From assembly GCF_964204645.1 (NCBI RefSeq), contig NC_134028.1, positions 24,774,153 to 24,838,152 on the forward strand: DNA of 64,000 nucleotides. Direction: 5' to 3'. Source of the DNA: Tubulanus polymorphus (Eukaryota > Nemertea > Palaeonemertea > Tubulaniformes > Tubulanidae). The translations under genes were made by a program, and so were the position numbers. Position 1 is the stretch's first letter. Each line of letters begins with the position of its first letter. The notes under the pieces were generated by a model, which was not told where the DNA came from, made no database searches, and saw only the letters and a list, made by a program, of their open reading frames with translations. Positions 48,501 through 61,906 of the stretch are shown here, one piece after another.

Positions 48501-51500
48501 TGGTTTGAACTTTCTATTTTGAAGTTGTATGAAGCGATTCTAGAAGAGAAAGGCAAGGATTTCGTCTACATGAGATTATCGGCTCAGTGCGTTAAAGATC
48601 TAGATCTTCAAACTGATACGAGCGTGTACGTTCAGGTAAGAATACTGTAGTGCTATCTATCTTATACCGCAGGAGCACGAACTGAAGGTTTTAACAAATC
48701 TCTCAACTTCAATGTGAAAACAGGTCATACTGTCGAGCTTCGCCGATTCTATTTGAAATTACATGTTTTCGTACTACAGCGTAGGTTGACTGATTTTATT
48801 TGAAATTACAAGCTTTCGATACTAATGCGAAGTAGCTTCATCAGTTACGGTACATGATAAATTACCTTCAGCTTAATCATTCTGATGAAGCTAAAGCTTG
48901 TAATTAACCTACACACAGTAATACCTGTATTCTCATTTCATTTGATTACGATGTAGCCTGATAACACAAATATCTATTTTCATTGTTAGATTCAGTTCCA
49001 GTTGAACCGATTGCCGTTGTGCGAGATGCATTTAGCTATCGACAATTTGCCGGATACGTCGATGATATTCCCCGATCTTTCTAAAATGATCAAGATACCG
49101 TGGAATCCACAGAAGTAAGAATCGAGAGAGTTGTTAAATGATTGTCTCAACCCACTGAGCACCACTCAGGGTATTATCAGCACCTTCGAAGTTTCTTTTT
49201 CGCATATAAGGGAAGAGAAGCTCTGTCACCTCCAGAATTCAATCCTATGAATCCTGGATTGTTGAGAAGTTTCACAAGCTCATGAACTGCACCTACTGAA
49301 GTTTAAAAACTAAAAAACCACGTCAAAGTCAATTACCTTAAATTTAAGCTTAATCGAATGAATTGTATATGGTTGATCCCATTGTTTTCAGACAATGGCA
49401 TGAAAAATTTGACAAGAAATTGAACGCCAAACAACGCGAAGCAGTCGTCGCCATAACGACGAGTTTAACGCACCGATTACCGCCGATATTGTTGACCGGT
49501 CCGTACGGAACGGGGAAGACATTCGCTCTCGCTCAGGCTTCTCGTGAACTCATCAAACAGTCGAATACTCGTATTCTCATCTGTACACATTCAAACAGGT
49601 CAGTTTTAACTGGGAGAATTATGGACCCAGTTCTGCACCAGGTTTAACCCTTTCAGTGCTGACTAATTAATATCCTATAGTGCTTGAGATAATTTGAAAA
49701 TTTTGAAAAATTCCACCCTAGTGTGTTGAATGATGGGAATACCACTATAGTGTGTCTACACTGTGGCGCGGTGTATCGTTAGTTACTAATATTTCACTAT
49801 GTTTGACAGGTGCTGCCATCTTTCAATAGCGATAGAAATTAATTACACCAATACACCGCAATGCGGTGTACTAGCAAAATCCATCACCGATTTATACACC
49901 GCATTGTGGTGTAGATGCACTGAAAGGGTTAAAAGGACCGGAAAAAATCAGGGAAAACTCGGGGGATTTGTAAATGGGCGGAAATTCGCCACCCCGTTTA
50001 AAGGGTCATAATTATTAATTGATGTTTACTACTTATTTAGCGCTGCTGATCTATACATAAAGGATTACCTACACGGGTACGTTACTGACGGATTACTGGA
50101 AGCGAAACCGCTACGCGTCATGTACGAGGGTCGTTGGATTCAGACGGTCAGCCCGACAATACTCGAATACTGTATGCTTGATGCGAAATCTCATAACACT
50201 CAGTTCCGCTGCCCGACTAGACAGGATTTAGAAGAACATCGTATAATCGTTACGACGTTGAGTTCATCTAGAATGCTGTACAATATCGGACTCGAGAAAG
50301 GTATCTAACGCAAACCTATGATCCGGTTCAACTTTCTAAATTGAGTCCGTTCCAATTTAGAACTGACCCGGGGCTGTATCGTGATGAGTTTGGATTTTCC
50401 CTTGAATTTTATGACGAGTAATGGATACTACCAAGTGCAATTTTTGAGTGCTAATAGGTTAAAAAACTTTTCATTCATGTGGTTCCCATTTAAGCAAGGT
50501 TTTACTGATCGAATTATTTCGATGTAACAACAACAAAAAAGGCTTAAAAATTAAACGAATGAACATATGTTGTATGAACCTTTTGCGATTTTATTTCAGA
50601 CTTTTTCACGCATATTCTGCTGGATGAGGCAGCTCAAGCAATGGAACTTGAGATGATAATGCCGCTAGCGCTGGCTGGTGAGAACACGCGTATTGTTATG
50701 GCTGGTGATCACGTTCAGGTCAGTATTTACAACAAACTTCAAGGCACCAGAAAATCTGTTCATTATTACGATATTAATTAGATTATCCCTTAGTTCTGCT
50801 AAACCCAAGCATGGCCATTTACTTGGAAATCAAAGGAAAGTCGGGGAATTTTCTTTTCTTTAGACAAGTGAGGGAATAATCAGGGAATTTTGTTAAAAAA
50901 CTCAATCCAGGGAAATTTTTCGAGATTGCCAGACTGCCGAATAATCAAATGGTTTCCGTCTATGTTTTACTTTGTTAATTGATTGGATTCTTAGCAGATC
51001 AAGTCAGGGAAAACAATGTGTATGTCGGGGAATAGTCGGGGAAATAGCAAGTCAAATAAAAGTGGCCACTTAAATTTTACTGATCATTCGCCCTTCTCTA
51101 CGTATGCTATTTCAAGCATTATGTACATAGGTAGAAGTGGCCAATTTTGGATCCGAAGACAAGATCTGAAGAGTCATGCTGAAAAGTTTTTGGGCAATTT
51201 CATTTGACGTTAGACAAGGGCATTCTTTTTCTGTATTCAGTGAAAAGATACGCTTGTACACTATACACTACTGAGTATACCTACTTAACAAAACCTATGA
51301 TAATTCATGGATGTTTTGATATATATATATAATATGTTTCCAGATGAGTCCTGAAGTTCACTCAGACTTCGCTCGTCACCACGGTTTACACATCTCGCTG
51401 TTGGAACGTCTTTACGACATGTTCCCGAAAACAAACGCCTGCAAAATTCTGCTCTGCGAGAACTACCGCTCGCACAAAGCGATCATCGAATTCACGTCCG

Positions 51501-54500
51501 ATTTGTTCTACGATAATAAACTGATCACGAGCGGCTCGCAGCCGCGACACGAGGTGTTCTATCCTCTGTCGTTTTTCACCGCTCGCGGGGAGGACGTTCA
51601 ACACCAGAACAGCACCGGCTTCTACAACAACGCAGAGGTAATAGATCATCCTTCAAAAAATCTTGCTGATTAGATCGAAATTTAGGATCCAAATCCTGAT
51701 CCAAATACTGCGTAAAACAATGAAGACCAATCTGCAGATTGCTAGTCGATCATTCCTGATTATCAGTATTTCGTTACGATTGTATCACAAGAAATACTGT
51801 TTAAAGTGTACAGAAATATTAAAAATATTACTGAGGGTCCTGAAGAAATTGATTGCTGAGGAATTGTCATTCACATTTGAATGAGATGTCCCTGAAAAAA
51901 TTAATACTTGCTACTAATAGCGCTATTCAAAGATTTGTAGCCCTGCTTGTGATTAGTGATTGATTTTGTTTTTGAAGGTTTATGAAATAGCCGAACGTGT
52001 CGCTTACGTGCAGAAAATGTGGCCAAAAACTTGGGGGCCGTTCGATGAAAACAGCATCGGGGTCGTGTCACCATACGCTGACCAGGTTCGCAATTATCAA
52101 TTCATTTTATACTTACCACATATAAAATGATATATTCTCACTGTATGAAATAATGAACAATCCCAATACAATTGATATCTAAAGTTTATTTCTCTAAAGT
52201 TCATCATTCTTGATACGTAAATAATAGTATAATGAACTGTGTATTTCTACAGGTCGTTAGAATTCGTGCTGAATTACGTAAACGAAAACTTGGTTCGATA
52301 AGCGTTGAACGTGTATTCAATGTACAAGGTGAGTCTTCTTATCATTAAACAATGCAGCGGCAACAACATCTCTGGTCTTCTATCAGTTTCAAACATCCCC
52401 GAGTAGATGTTTGTTTCCGTAGACAAGTCTATAATTCAATGAAAGATAAAATCCACAATTACGAAGAAAAACTAGGAAAGTATTGCTTGGCTAGCCCGTA
52501 TTGGTAATAGTCGGGATGATAACGTTTGCTTTTGAAACGCGATGAATTTCTATTGCTGCATTGCACGACGCTCAAGCTTACGAAATGTCTAATGCGGTAA
52601 TAAAATCTAGGTTCTTATCGTAAATGAGTAAAGTTGTCGGCTTTATCGATCAAATCATTTTTACTCATTTCGATCGTGCAATGTTGCGTTGTTTATGGAA
52701 TGACTCATTACTTCCTGGATGACAATACAACAGGGTCATACATCTCTTCAATAATGTCATAATTGATGTATAAACAGCCTGAGTATTACAGGTCATCTGT
52801 CGCTTATCTTCAATGTGACAGCAAGCCCATACTGAGGATTTTTCCGAGTTCGTTTTCATCGTGGGATTCGATCGTATTCTACCGTTGCAACCTGTACACA
52901 CTGTTTGATTATAGTTATTGTAAATACGTTGTTCTAGAACAAACTGACAGTTGGTGATTTGACAATTTATTTTCTGACATTTTCGAAGTTTTGACATCAG
53001 AGAAACTCAGAAAATGAATTGTTAAATCATCAACCATAGGTATTGTTCATTAACTCTGAAATACTCAGATCTATACGAGTCTCTAGTAGTTATTATATAT
53101 TGTTCTGTGTGTTTCTCTTACAGGTAAACAGTTCCGTGCTATATTTCTGAGTACGGTCAGAACGAGACACACGTGTCGTATTGAAAACACCAGCGACGAA
53201 AACGATTACGGATTCTTATCGAATGTGAAACTATTGAACACGGCGATCACACGGGCTCAGTCGTTAGTAGCGGTAGTCGGCGACCCGGTCTCGCTGTGTA
53301 CCATCGGAAAATGCAGGTACATAATATAAAATAGGGGGCTGATTGATGCGAAAAATGGATGTCTGCTTGTAAAAGTGTGAAAAATCATGGAAAATGAGTG
53401 CAAATTTGAGAAAGCGTTTGTCAATATTCATGTATTTTCATATATTTTCATCCATAATGACTTACGTAAATTCAGACTGACCTGGAAAATGTGTAAAACT
53501 AGAAAACACGGAATTTGGACAATGCTCTTGGCCTTACACTACCTTATACAGGGAATTTTGTGTTGTAACATAAAATCTGGTATAACTCAGGGGATTTGGT
53601 GAAAAGTGGCTACCCTGAAATTGTGGACTCATCTGATGAAGACTTAACTGAAGCACAATGAAAATCATTGAATCCGCAATTGTTTTGTTTGCTATTCTAC
53701 GTAGGAAAGTTTGGGAGACGTTTATCCAGACTTGCCACAACAATAACAGCCTGTACGGCATCACGTGGAAACAACTTCGATCGCAAATCGACGGAATCGA
53801 GCTGAAAAAGACGTACGTCCTGAATCCGCTGGCGCCGGAGTTTATTCCGAACCGTCTGCGACACGGCGCGTCGTCGCAACACTATTCGCCGATTGCCGCT
53901 CGCATGTACGGCAGCCATTCGGTATCGTGCGACCCTACAACGAATAATAATACACCGCAGCAGAATAGAACTCATAATATGCATTACATGCAACCGTTTA
54001 TTCCTCAGGTAGGACTCAAATTATTTCAATTTTTTCAATTCGATAAAGGATCCTACAATGACCATTACTGAAGGGAAAAAAGTTTATGTTCAGTAAACCT
54101 TACCTAACTCTTGAATTAAACAAACGTATGAGTTATGGATTGAGGCAGGTTTGATTGGTCTCCACTGATTCTGTGGTTCTCTTCTGACGCGTTATTTTTT
54201 CCCAGAATATGCTCTACCTATTTTGGAATAGCATCATCTGTAAACCCGATAGAAGTGGCTGATACAGAGTTTGTAATTGTTGAGATTGCTTTCTTTCTAT
54301 TTATGAGAACTCAGCCTGGGTCCCGTTCACTGAAAAGTTAAACGAGAATTTCTGGTTTAATTGCTGTTGATGACAACAACAAATCATAGTTAACTGTTTA
54401 AAGCTCGAAGTTTTTTCATGAAACCGAAACCTGGGTCCAGTTTCATAGAAAGGATTTATTCCTTAAAAGAGTAAAACCTTTTTGTGAAGCTAGAACCTGA

Positions 54501-56365
54501 GTTAAACTCTCATACGTGAAATTGTTTAGGGGTGATGGCAATGTTTATTAAAGTGAGCAATTGAGTATTAATTGAATATTGTTTATTGTAATCAGTTTCA
54601 GATGTATCCACAACCGGTTGGATTCGGTTATTACGGGATGGCTCCGTGGTTTCCGAGGTTTTCTCCGCTGATGGCTCAATATCCGGGTATGAATGCTCGC
54701 TGCGGCAGTGGCGGCACTGGTGGCGCTACCGTACGTCCCGGCTTATCAATGCCCCTTGATCCGTTCGGATTCCCGCTCGTCGTACCGTCGTACGTGCCGC
54801 AACAATTACCGAACCCGGTACCGAGCGATCATTATACAGTCGTGTCGGTCAGTCGTCCCGCAACCGCTGAAACCCCCGAACATCGAAAACGCGTAAACTC
54901 CGGCGGAGGGAATGCTCCGAATTCGAAATCTGCCGTAAAAGCAGTGGCGACGACAAGTTTCCCACCGAGGCCTGTGTGGACGACCGCTCCGAAATATACC
55001 CCACCTTGGATGTGCAATAATAACAGGTTGGCCGCGACGGGAAAAGTGTCCGGTTTCGAGACAAATCACCATCGACCCGAAAGTCAAGACGGGTCGACGG
55101 GGTCTCAATCGGCGACCATGTTGCTCAGTCCGTATTTACAACGTGAATTCTACAGTTACATACAGCAGAAAGACGGACAAAACGAAGCGAACAAATTTCT
55201 CGATAAGTTACTCGCGACGTCGTACGAGGGTCGGCCATTTGTTCGGAATAACGCAGGAGCCGCCGCTACCGCAGCTGGAGGAGGTCGCGCGAAAGATCAG
55301 AAAAACGCGACCGTTGTTTCGGTGAGTCGACGTCAGCGTACGCGTAGTCAGTCGTCGAGCGCGGCGCCGGCAGACGCCGTAGATTCTATTAACGGTTCGA
55401 TTATCGACTGGAACAAGTTGAACGCCGGTCGTAGCGTGGCATTGGCTAATTCAAATTCGACAAAAACGGTTTCGCAACAACAACAGCAACAGCAGCAGCA
55501 GTGTAAAACTAATGTGAACAGTAGTAGTACGCAGACGGAATCATTGACCGCACCGGCTTACAACAACAACAGCAATAACAACCAATTGAAAAGGGCGGAA
55601 ACGTTCAATAAGAACGCCACGGTAAACGTAGGCTCAGTGCTCGAAACTGAACGTCGAGAAAAGGCCGATTTCATCAGCGAATATCTGATGAATGATCCGG
55701 ATGCTCCAATCGCTGTTGATCAAGTCGTACGGTTTCTCGAGGACAGCATCGATAGCGACGATTCAGACGATGCGACCGACACGGCGTCGTCGTCGTCTTA
55801 CGCCGGTGTTTTGAGTCGACAGCAGCGCGGCGGTAACGACTTGACGACGGCGTCCGCGCGAGAAATGACGGCGGAAATATTTCCCTTCACCGAACGCGGC
55901 GTCGTTCCGTCGAGTAATCACCGGCGATCGGCGCCCCCTGGTCACGAAAACCAACAATGGCGGAATCTGTCGCGTTTGAGTTTCGTCGGTTCGAACCGCG
56001 GGCCTGAACCGGCGGCGTATTCCGTCGCGAATATATCGGTTACGGCAAATTCCGTACAAAGACCGACGGCGACTACGCCGTTTAGTCAAACTCAACACCC
56101 GATTCACCACCAGAGGGCGATGCCGGTTACAAGCAGCGTTTCGCGTATTCGATCGACGAGCGCGCTGCCGCAACAGCAGACGCGGCAACCGACGTCGACG
56201 ACGATTAACAGCGATTTGTACGGGTTACTGCGGCATCAACTGGTGGCGCCCCCGCAGAACAATACGATTGTTGAATCCGAGATTCAGGATCCGCTCGAGG
56301 TGTTGAAGAATTTGAACATCAAAGCGTCGCCCGGCACGCAGGCGTTTTACCAGTATTTCTCATAG
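42564..56365 (+). CDS. HELZ: Probable RNA helicase with zinc finger (HELZ)
   Basis: HELZ is an SF1 (UPF1-like) RNA helicase linked to poly(A)-binding protein and mRNA decay. 23 coding exons: 42564-42737, 43431-43467, 43837-43958, 44045-44107, 44411-44564, 44796-45054, 45411-45615, 45811-45918, 46107-46286, 46842-47041, 47381-47557, 48005-48272, 48525-48635, 48990-49114, 49392-49598, 50041-50300, 50600-50718, 51344-51637, 51978-52085, 52253-52328, 53124-53316, 53705-54008, 54602-56365 (1835 codons plus stop; human 1942). Features: TPR-like N-terminus; acidic linker; CCCH finger at 268-287; Walker A GPYGTGKT at 764-771; Walker B LLDEAAQ at 890-896; motif GDHVQMSP at 919-926; [27 protein letters not shown]2 motif [10 protein letters not shown] at 1186-1195; a long disordered tail with a Gln run, ending YQYFS, close to the vertebrate YSYFK end. 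All phases agree. Two acceptors (46107, 48525) were chosen by phase and similarity over nearby alternatives. Confidence 0.96.
42740..43190. repeat. 48-bp minisatellite in HELZ intron 1, about 9 copies
   Basis: The unit 'gtcaactcatacccggtcaa' plus 'ctggtacacaggtcaaactggtacctgg' is 48 bp, exactly 16 codons, and starts right after the exon 1 donor. The exon 1 frame stays open through the whole array up to a stop near 43220, giving a 16-residue repeat if the intron were retained. Confidence 0.93.
45255..45384. mobile_element. Degenerate piggyBac-like MITE in HELZ intron 6
   Basis: The right part matches the family at 9439 and 49648 ('acaccgcactgtggtgtaga', 'tgcactgaaagg', then 'attaa'). The left end is decayed and its boundary uncertain. 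Confidence 0.5.
45672..45743. repeat. 24-bp tandem repeat, 3 copies
   Basis: 'ccacagttcagactgtaccc' plus 'agtt' repeated three times in HELZ intron 7. Confidence 0.9.
46338..46745. repeat. 47-bp minisatellite in HELZ intron 9, about 8 copies
   Basis: The unit 'aagcttattttggttctata' followed by 'gtcaatctaacaaattaagactggtct' recurs about eight times. Variants alternate 'ctggtct' with 'ctggggt'. Confidence 0.93.
49648..49928. mobile_element. piggyBac-like MITE in HELZ intron 15, copy 2
   Basis: Starts CCCTTTCAGTGC and ends GCACTGAAAGGG as perfect inverted ends, flanked by TTAA at 49644-49647 and 49929-49932. It is longer than copy 1 (281 versus 170 bp) because of extra internal sequence around 49785-49860. 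No coding capacity. Confidence 0.8.
50840..51068. repeat. Dispersed repeat in HELZ intron 17
   Basis: Second copy of the repeat described at 11202-11395, including 'gcagatcaagtcagggaaaa' and the terminal 'aagtggcca'. Confidence 0.65.
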
Positions 56366-56398
56366 ATACAAAATAGAACCATTCGGAAAAACTGCGCG

Positions 56399-56681
56399 CC
56401 ACTTGCTCAAGAGTTGATCAGTGGACAGTTGACATAGTGATGATTAAAAGTTCATTGTTACAGTAGAACTCGGATGACTAGGGACTGCGCCCAGATTTCT
56501 CTGAATTAACTTAAATCCGAATTATGAATAATAGTTTACGTGGTTCCAGGTTAAATGGACCAAATATTTGATCTGAATTATGTGAAAATCCGGATTGAAA
56601 AAATCTGAATCAAACGAATTCTACTGTACAATGGTATTTATCGGCCTGTTATCTTTAACCAACTTTTGAGCAACTGGCCCC
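56399..56681. mobile_element. MITE-like element, family B, interrupted copy
   Basis: Imperfect inverted ends (GCCACTTGCTCAAGAGTTG on the left; the complement of CAACTTTTGAGCAACTGGC on the right). The outer parts match 4710-4852. The centre is interrupted by a separate element at 56461-56626. Confidence 0.65.
56461..56626. mobile_element. mariner-like MITE nested in family B element
   Basis: 166 bp beginning CAGTAGAACTCGGATGA and ending TCAAACGAATTCTACTG, flanked by TA on both sides. Removing it leaves 'gttcattgttacaatggtat', which lines up with the uninterrupted copy near 4791-4806. TA duplication and CAGT-type ends indicate a Tc1/mariner-mobilised element. Confidence 0.75.
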
Positions 56682-59639
56682 ACGTCGTCGGTTGAACTGT
56701 TCAAAAGAAATTCGCAAATTCGATGATTATGAGGTGTACGGTAATCCTTGCCTTGTTCGGACGAACTCAAACCGGCAAAGTTAGTCCCGAGTTCAGTGAT
56801 ATCAGAATTAAGCAATGTTCAAGTAAAAAGTGAAATCTTGAGGTCAGTGAAGTTCAATTAAGTGAAGTCCAAGTTAAGGATCACTAAAGTAAGATCAGAG
56901 GAAATCAAAAAATGATTTCATTCATGTCTGAGGTTGTAAAAAGATTGTTTGTCACGTTCAAGTTTGGCAAGGTTTGCTGAAGATATTATACAACTGTAAC
57001 TTATTCAAGGATTGGATTGTAGTGATTTCGATTTTGTTTATCGGTAGGTATTTATATTTTGAATATAGTTGTGTAGTTTTCTCATATATTTATTACGATT
57101 CTTAACCATACATATTGCACGATAAATTACTGAATGACGTCTTAGACATTAAGAAATTCATAGTGTGTAGAAATTTGAAATTGGAACTTAAGATAGCGTT
57201 ACCGTGTGTGCGTAGTATTTGTTGGTTTTTAGAATCGAATCGATTGTGACTAGTGTGAAAAAATCGCAAACTTAATATAGATCTTTTATTAGTTGTAGAA
57301 TATATCGAAACTTTGTATCTAGCTGTACTTAGAAATAAGATACTTAGAGGAAACTAGGGACTGTGAATTGACTTTGATATCTAGTTGAACTTCGGGAGTC
57401 TATGTTTGTGTATATGTACAGTACGCGTATTCTGTACAAATCTTATTGCATTAGCACTATATCGGGGCTGCATCTAGGAAAATTGGAAGGCGAGGTCCAA
57501 AAATTGGAGGGAAATCCTTGGATATAGCTGCCATACCGACGGACACGCTCAGTGAATCTTTGTAGTGGTATATCAGAAATTATGAAATTTCGAATGTCGA
57601 ATTCATTGGTTTTAATGATATCAGTCTAGATGGATTGGAAAGGGCATCCTCAAGTCCAGACCCGTGACACCACCTCCCGATCCATCCCTGCTACATTTAG
57701 ATATAATTGTCGTAGATTAGACGTCAGTGTTGTTTATTGAAAAGTGTTTTTTTAGACGTATTGTAATCAATCATTCATTACACGTATATAGTCCTAAGCA
57801 CACTCGAATTGTATTTTATACTTTTATATCTGTAGTCAGTGGTTTACTAAATCATATATACATACGCGAGTATCTCGAGTCTATCTGGTATTTATGATGA
57901 ATTATTTATTCAGTGGATTTGTAAAATTAGGAGGACTGAAAATCGATATAGTCATCAGGCGTAGGCCAGCGGTTTGAGCTTTGTTTTTGGAACTTGTTTC
58001 AGTTGGTAAAAAAATGAAGTTCACACTCGGGCTGTGCATTTTTTGAAGAGAGCGTTCTTGAATAACAACTTAAGATTTTTGTGTTTTCTTAATAGGCCTA
58101 GGTATCAATTTTGAAAGTCTGTCTGCTATAGGCGGCTGTGCTCCTTTTGCAGTGGTCCAGACGTATACGTATTTTTTCCAACATCAGTTCTTACGCAGTG
58201 CAGCGACGCGTAGCTGGCTGTTAATTATCAGTGAACAAAGTAATTTTGAGTTGAAAAACTTTCACGAATGGAAGAAAGATGGAATGAAACTTCCCTTTAA
58301 ACACTGCTGATTTACTTCCATTTTAGCCTTCCCCGAACGAATGAACTACTTCACAAACAAAAACTCCTTTTCTTCGTAACATATTTCTGCTTCCCGATAA
58401 TCATCATTATTGATATTGTTGATTTTATTTTTCTGCTCCGAAACACGCTTGATATCATATACATTATCCATAAATTATTATCATAATGATTTCGAGACAT
58501 TTTTGCAAAGTAAACACGTGTTAAACACTATTCATAGAAAATAGCCTATAGAAAGTACCAGTACCTATAGATCTAGTTTTAGATACAAATGTTTTTTGTG
58601 ATGGGCCATACCGATACGTCGCCCCTAAAATGACATCAAAAGTTCCAGGGGCAGGTCCAGGAGCCGCAGATGCCCTTCTTGAAGAAAGGCAGAAAAAATT
58701 CAAAATGACTTTGAAAACTTTTGAAGTGGTTTAATGAGCTTTTTATGCGGGTGGTTTGAAAATGGTACATCTGGTGTACAGATTACCTGTACTTTGAATT
58801 GGGGTGACTCTAATTCCAGTAGTTAAAGTTCGGCCCCTGAGTTCAGGTCTATTTACTGTGTTCATTATTGTAAACAAGGTTGCTAATGGTTTTGAACTAA
58901 GTAATGTTTGATATCGGTTTGTTGATAAAATTCTGCGGCGCTTCTTTAAGATTTATTGTGTAGAATTTTTTGTTTGTCGTAATTCTGAGGCGTTGTTTTT
59001 GTGTTTGTAGTAATTAGTATTTTCAGGACTTGGTTCCACAGTGCTGGGTTAAATTTGACTCTTAGGTGGTTGAATTAACTCATAGATATGTCTAACTATG
59101 AACTGTGGAATCAAGGCCGGTATATATAAAGTTGTTATTTTGTAATACTTATTCAACAGACATGGTCTGGGTGGTGGGAGGGTGAAAAAGAAAAGAAAAA
59201 TATTTCATTGCTGTCTATATGAATGGACCTATGAATGATAAGAAATGCTGTAAAAAAAAACTGTCAAGGTTTTTCAGCTGCTGTTCAACAAAAAGTCTTG
59301 AAAATAGTGCCTAGAATTGACAGACCTTGCTGAAGGATGATGTGTATAAGCATCATTGAAGTCATTGCTAGACAAGCGGTATATATGTCACATCTATGAA
59401 ATAGGGCCCTAGACTAGAGGGTTGTATGTGATGATAACCTGCTGCTGTTCTGTTGCTGTATCGACTGGGCATAGTAGCGGATAGCTAGATATCAATGGTA
59501 AAGATGGAAAAAAACCAGAAAAAAATTAATTCAAAAAAATTCAAAAACAATCGGATTTGCGGCAGTGTTGTCCGTCGTTGGCCTTGTTTTTGTTTTGTCA
59601 TTCAAGGAACTGTTGTCGTAACTGTGATATTTTACCAGA

Positions 59640-59790
59640 CCATGATCTTATTTCACGATTATATTGTTATATATTATTATTATTAATATCATTATTGTTC
59701 AAATGATTATTATTAATATGATTATTATTATTATTAATATAATTAATATTATATTAATTATTATTAATATAATTAATTATATAATCTTCT
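59640..59790. repeat. AT-only low-complexity tract
   Basis: Mostly 'attattattaatat' permutations, interrupted a few times. Confidence 0.9.
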
Positions 59791-60872
59791 GAATGCACCC
59801 ATTTTTTGTACTTTATTGAATATTCAAAATCATTGTTTACGATTTGTACATTAGTCTATATATATAGTAGTTAGTACTTTGTGTAGTGTACGTGTATTTA
59901 CAAACTTAAATGTTTATGTAAAAGTCAGCGAATATTCCATCAGTCGGGTTTCAGTTGCTGAACAGCAAGACTTCCAAAATTTGCCTGTCTATAACGTAGA
60001 ATCTGGATTAAAGACAACTACAGAATGTCTTTTTCGAAACGTAGATATCGTTTTTCCGCTTAAAGAACTAAATTGTGTACAAATAAAAAACTTATTTATA
60101 TCCTAGACTGAATCAAGGAATGTGTCATCTCAGAAAGGGACATGGCTTTCAAAAAGGCAGATTAACTGCCTTTTAGATGAAATCTTATGGAAACTTAACT
60201 TATTGAAGTCTTTCTGCGGCAACTTGGCCTGGCCAATAATATGGTGATTACAATCTGTTTCATAGCAGCCTACAGGACTGTGCACCCCTGTTATTTGTTA
60301 TATTTCTCCATGAGCATAATAGTGACTGAATTATCATACATGTACTGCATTTACGTTTTTTAGGGACCAATAACAAATTTGTCTGTTATATTAAGATATG
60401 CAAAACTAGCGCATTAAAATATGATACTTTGCAGGTTATTTCAAAAAGAATGTTATTTGATGTGCATCTTATTTTAGAATTCTAACATTACGAATCGTGC
60501 TTGCCTTATTAACTAATTATCAGCTAGCCTTATTTACTAGAAATATGCTTTTTGAGCAGACTTTTTGTGGGAACGAAATCCAGCCGATGTCTCGACTATT
60601 TCATGACATAATACTGTAATATATTTCCCAATGGCAGGGGGCCATTTCTTGCACAAAGCTATGAAAACAGTTCGAAAGCCATTTTTTGTCGTAGTTTGTC
60701 AACTGGACTTTGAAACAAAAAGAATTAGTCATTGTTATTATTCCACCTAACGTGAAAACTCCTTCCTCATCGTGCAGCAGTTTACACTTGTATTATGATT
60801 TGTAATATGCAAAATTAGATTGACCAAAAAAAAAAATTTTATTTATAGTTTTTAAGCCTTACATTGTACGTA

Positions 60873-61016
60873 CAGTCAAACACGTTTTAGTCAATGTAGT
60901 TGGTAGTTAGGGGTGGCGACTTATCGAAATGACGATTTACATTAAGTATGATCGGAAATACATATTGGGATACAAATATAATGGTGATGTGACAATTTAG
61001 ACTTCAAGTTTGACTG
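60873..61016. mobile_element. mariner-like MITE
   Basis: 144 bp starting CAGTCAAACACG and ending CAAGTTTGACTG, with TA on both flanks (60871-60872, 61017-61018). No coding capacity. The ends differ from the element at 56461, so it is a separate family. Confidence 0.7.
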
Positions 61017-61900
61017 TACTGTACAAAGTAAGTAATTTGTTGTTTTCCGCCTAACCCATCTGTGTATTACGAACTAAAGTTTAGATGAAATAGCTGTTAT
61101 AAAAGAATGATAGATATTTTTATGTTTAGTTTGATCTGCCGAACTCAAAATACCGGGTGTTTAGCTTATCACGTTACAGCGACGTAATTTTATCTTAACA
61201 AAATGTATGGAATTCTTATGGAATTATATTGTAGTAGTAGTTTAACTCGGTTAATGGGATAGCTCTTTCAAAAAGGTGATAGCGTATAATATAATCACTG
61301 AACTGAATGGTTTAGATTTAATTAGGATTTACAACGTCGTAACGAGAGGTTAACGAGAGGTTCGGCTGCTGCTGTTGCTGATTGTTTACCGTGTTGTTTA
61401 TCTCGTGGTGTATTGATTGTAATTAATTAATTGTTCGTCGTGTAACGAAGACACCGCAGACTTGTGCATAAACCAGTCTAGATCTCTGGATCACGTGATA
61501 AGGGTACAGCTGACTACTATCTATAAACAATACGAGTACATCACGAGTATCTACAATAGTTTTGAAATGAAGATACATTAAATGTGTTTTTGATTTGAAA
61601 TGTTGATTTGTGAATACGAGCCATTCAATAATATGCGACATCTACCTGTGTATATAGAATGCTACAGCGAATTCCAGCTAGATTCGCCCAATTTTCATCA
61701 TCTTTAACATCTGATATTCAGCTCGTAGGTATTGTTGTTTTGATTGTTAGTTTGTTGTACTCATACACGCCCGAGATCTGGGTCTCTATAGCGCTTTAGA
61801 AGAACATGTTAATTGCTGTACGAACTGTCGCCCAAGCCTATCTAACAGGGCTATTGTCTGGTCCCTTGTTTTTGATATGGCGGCTGGTGTGCACTTCTTC

Positions 61901-61906
61901 AATAAA
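61901..61906 (+). terminator. Candidate HELZ polyadenylation signal
   Basis: AATAAA within 'ttcttcaataaaatac', followed by a T-rich stretch. It is the last plus-strand signal before MRPL58. Confidence 0.4.
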
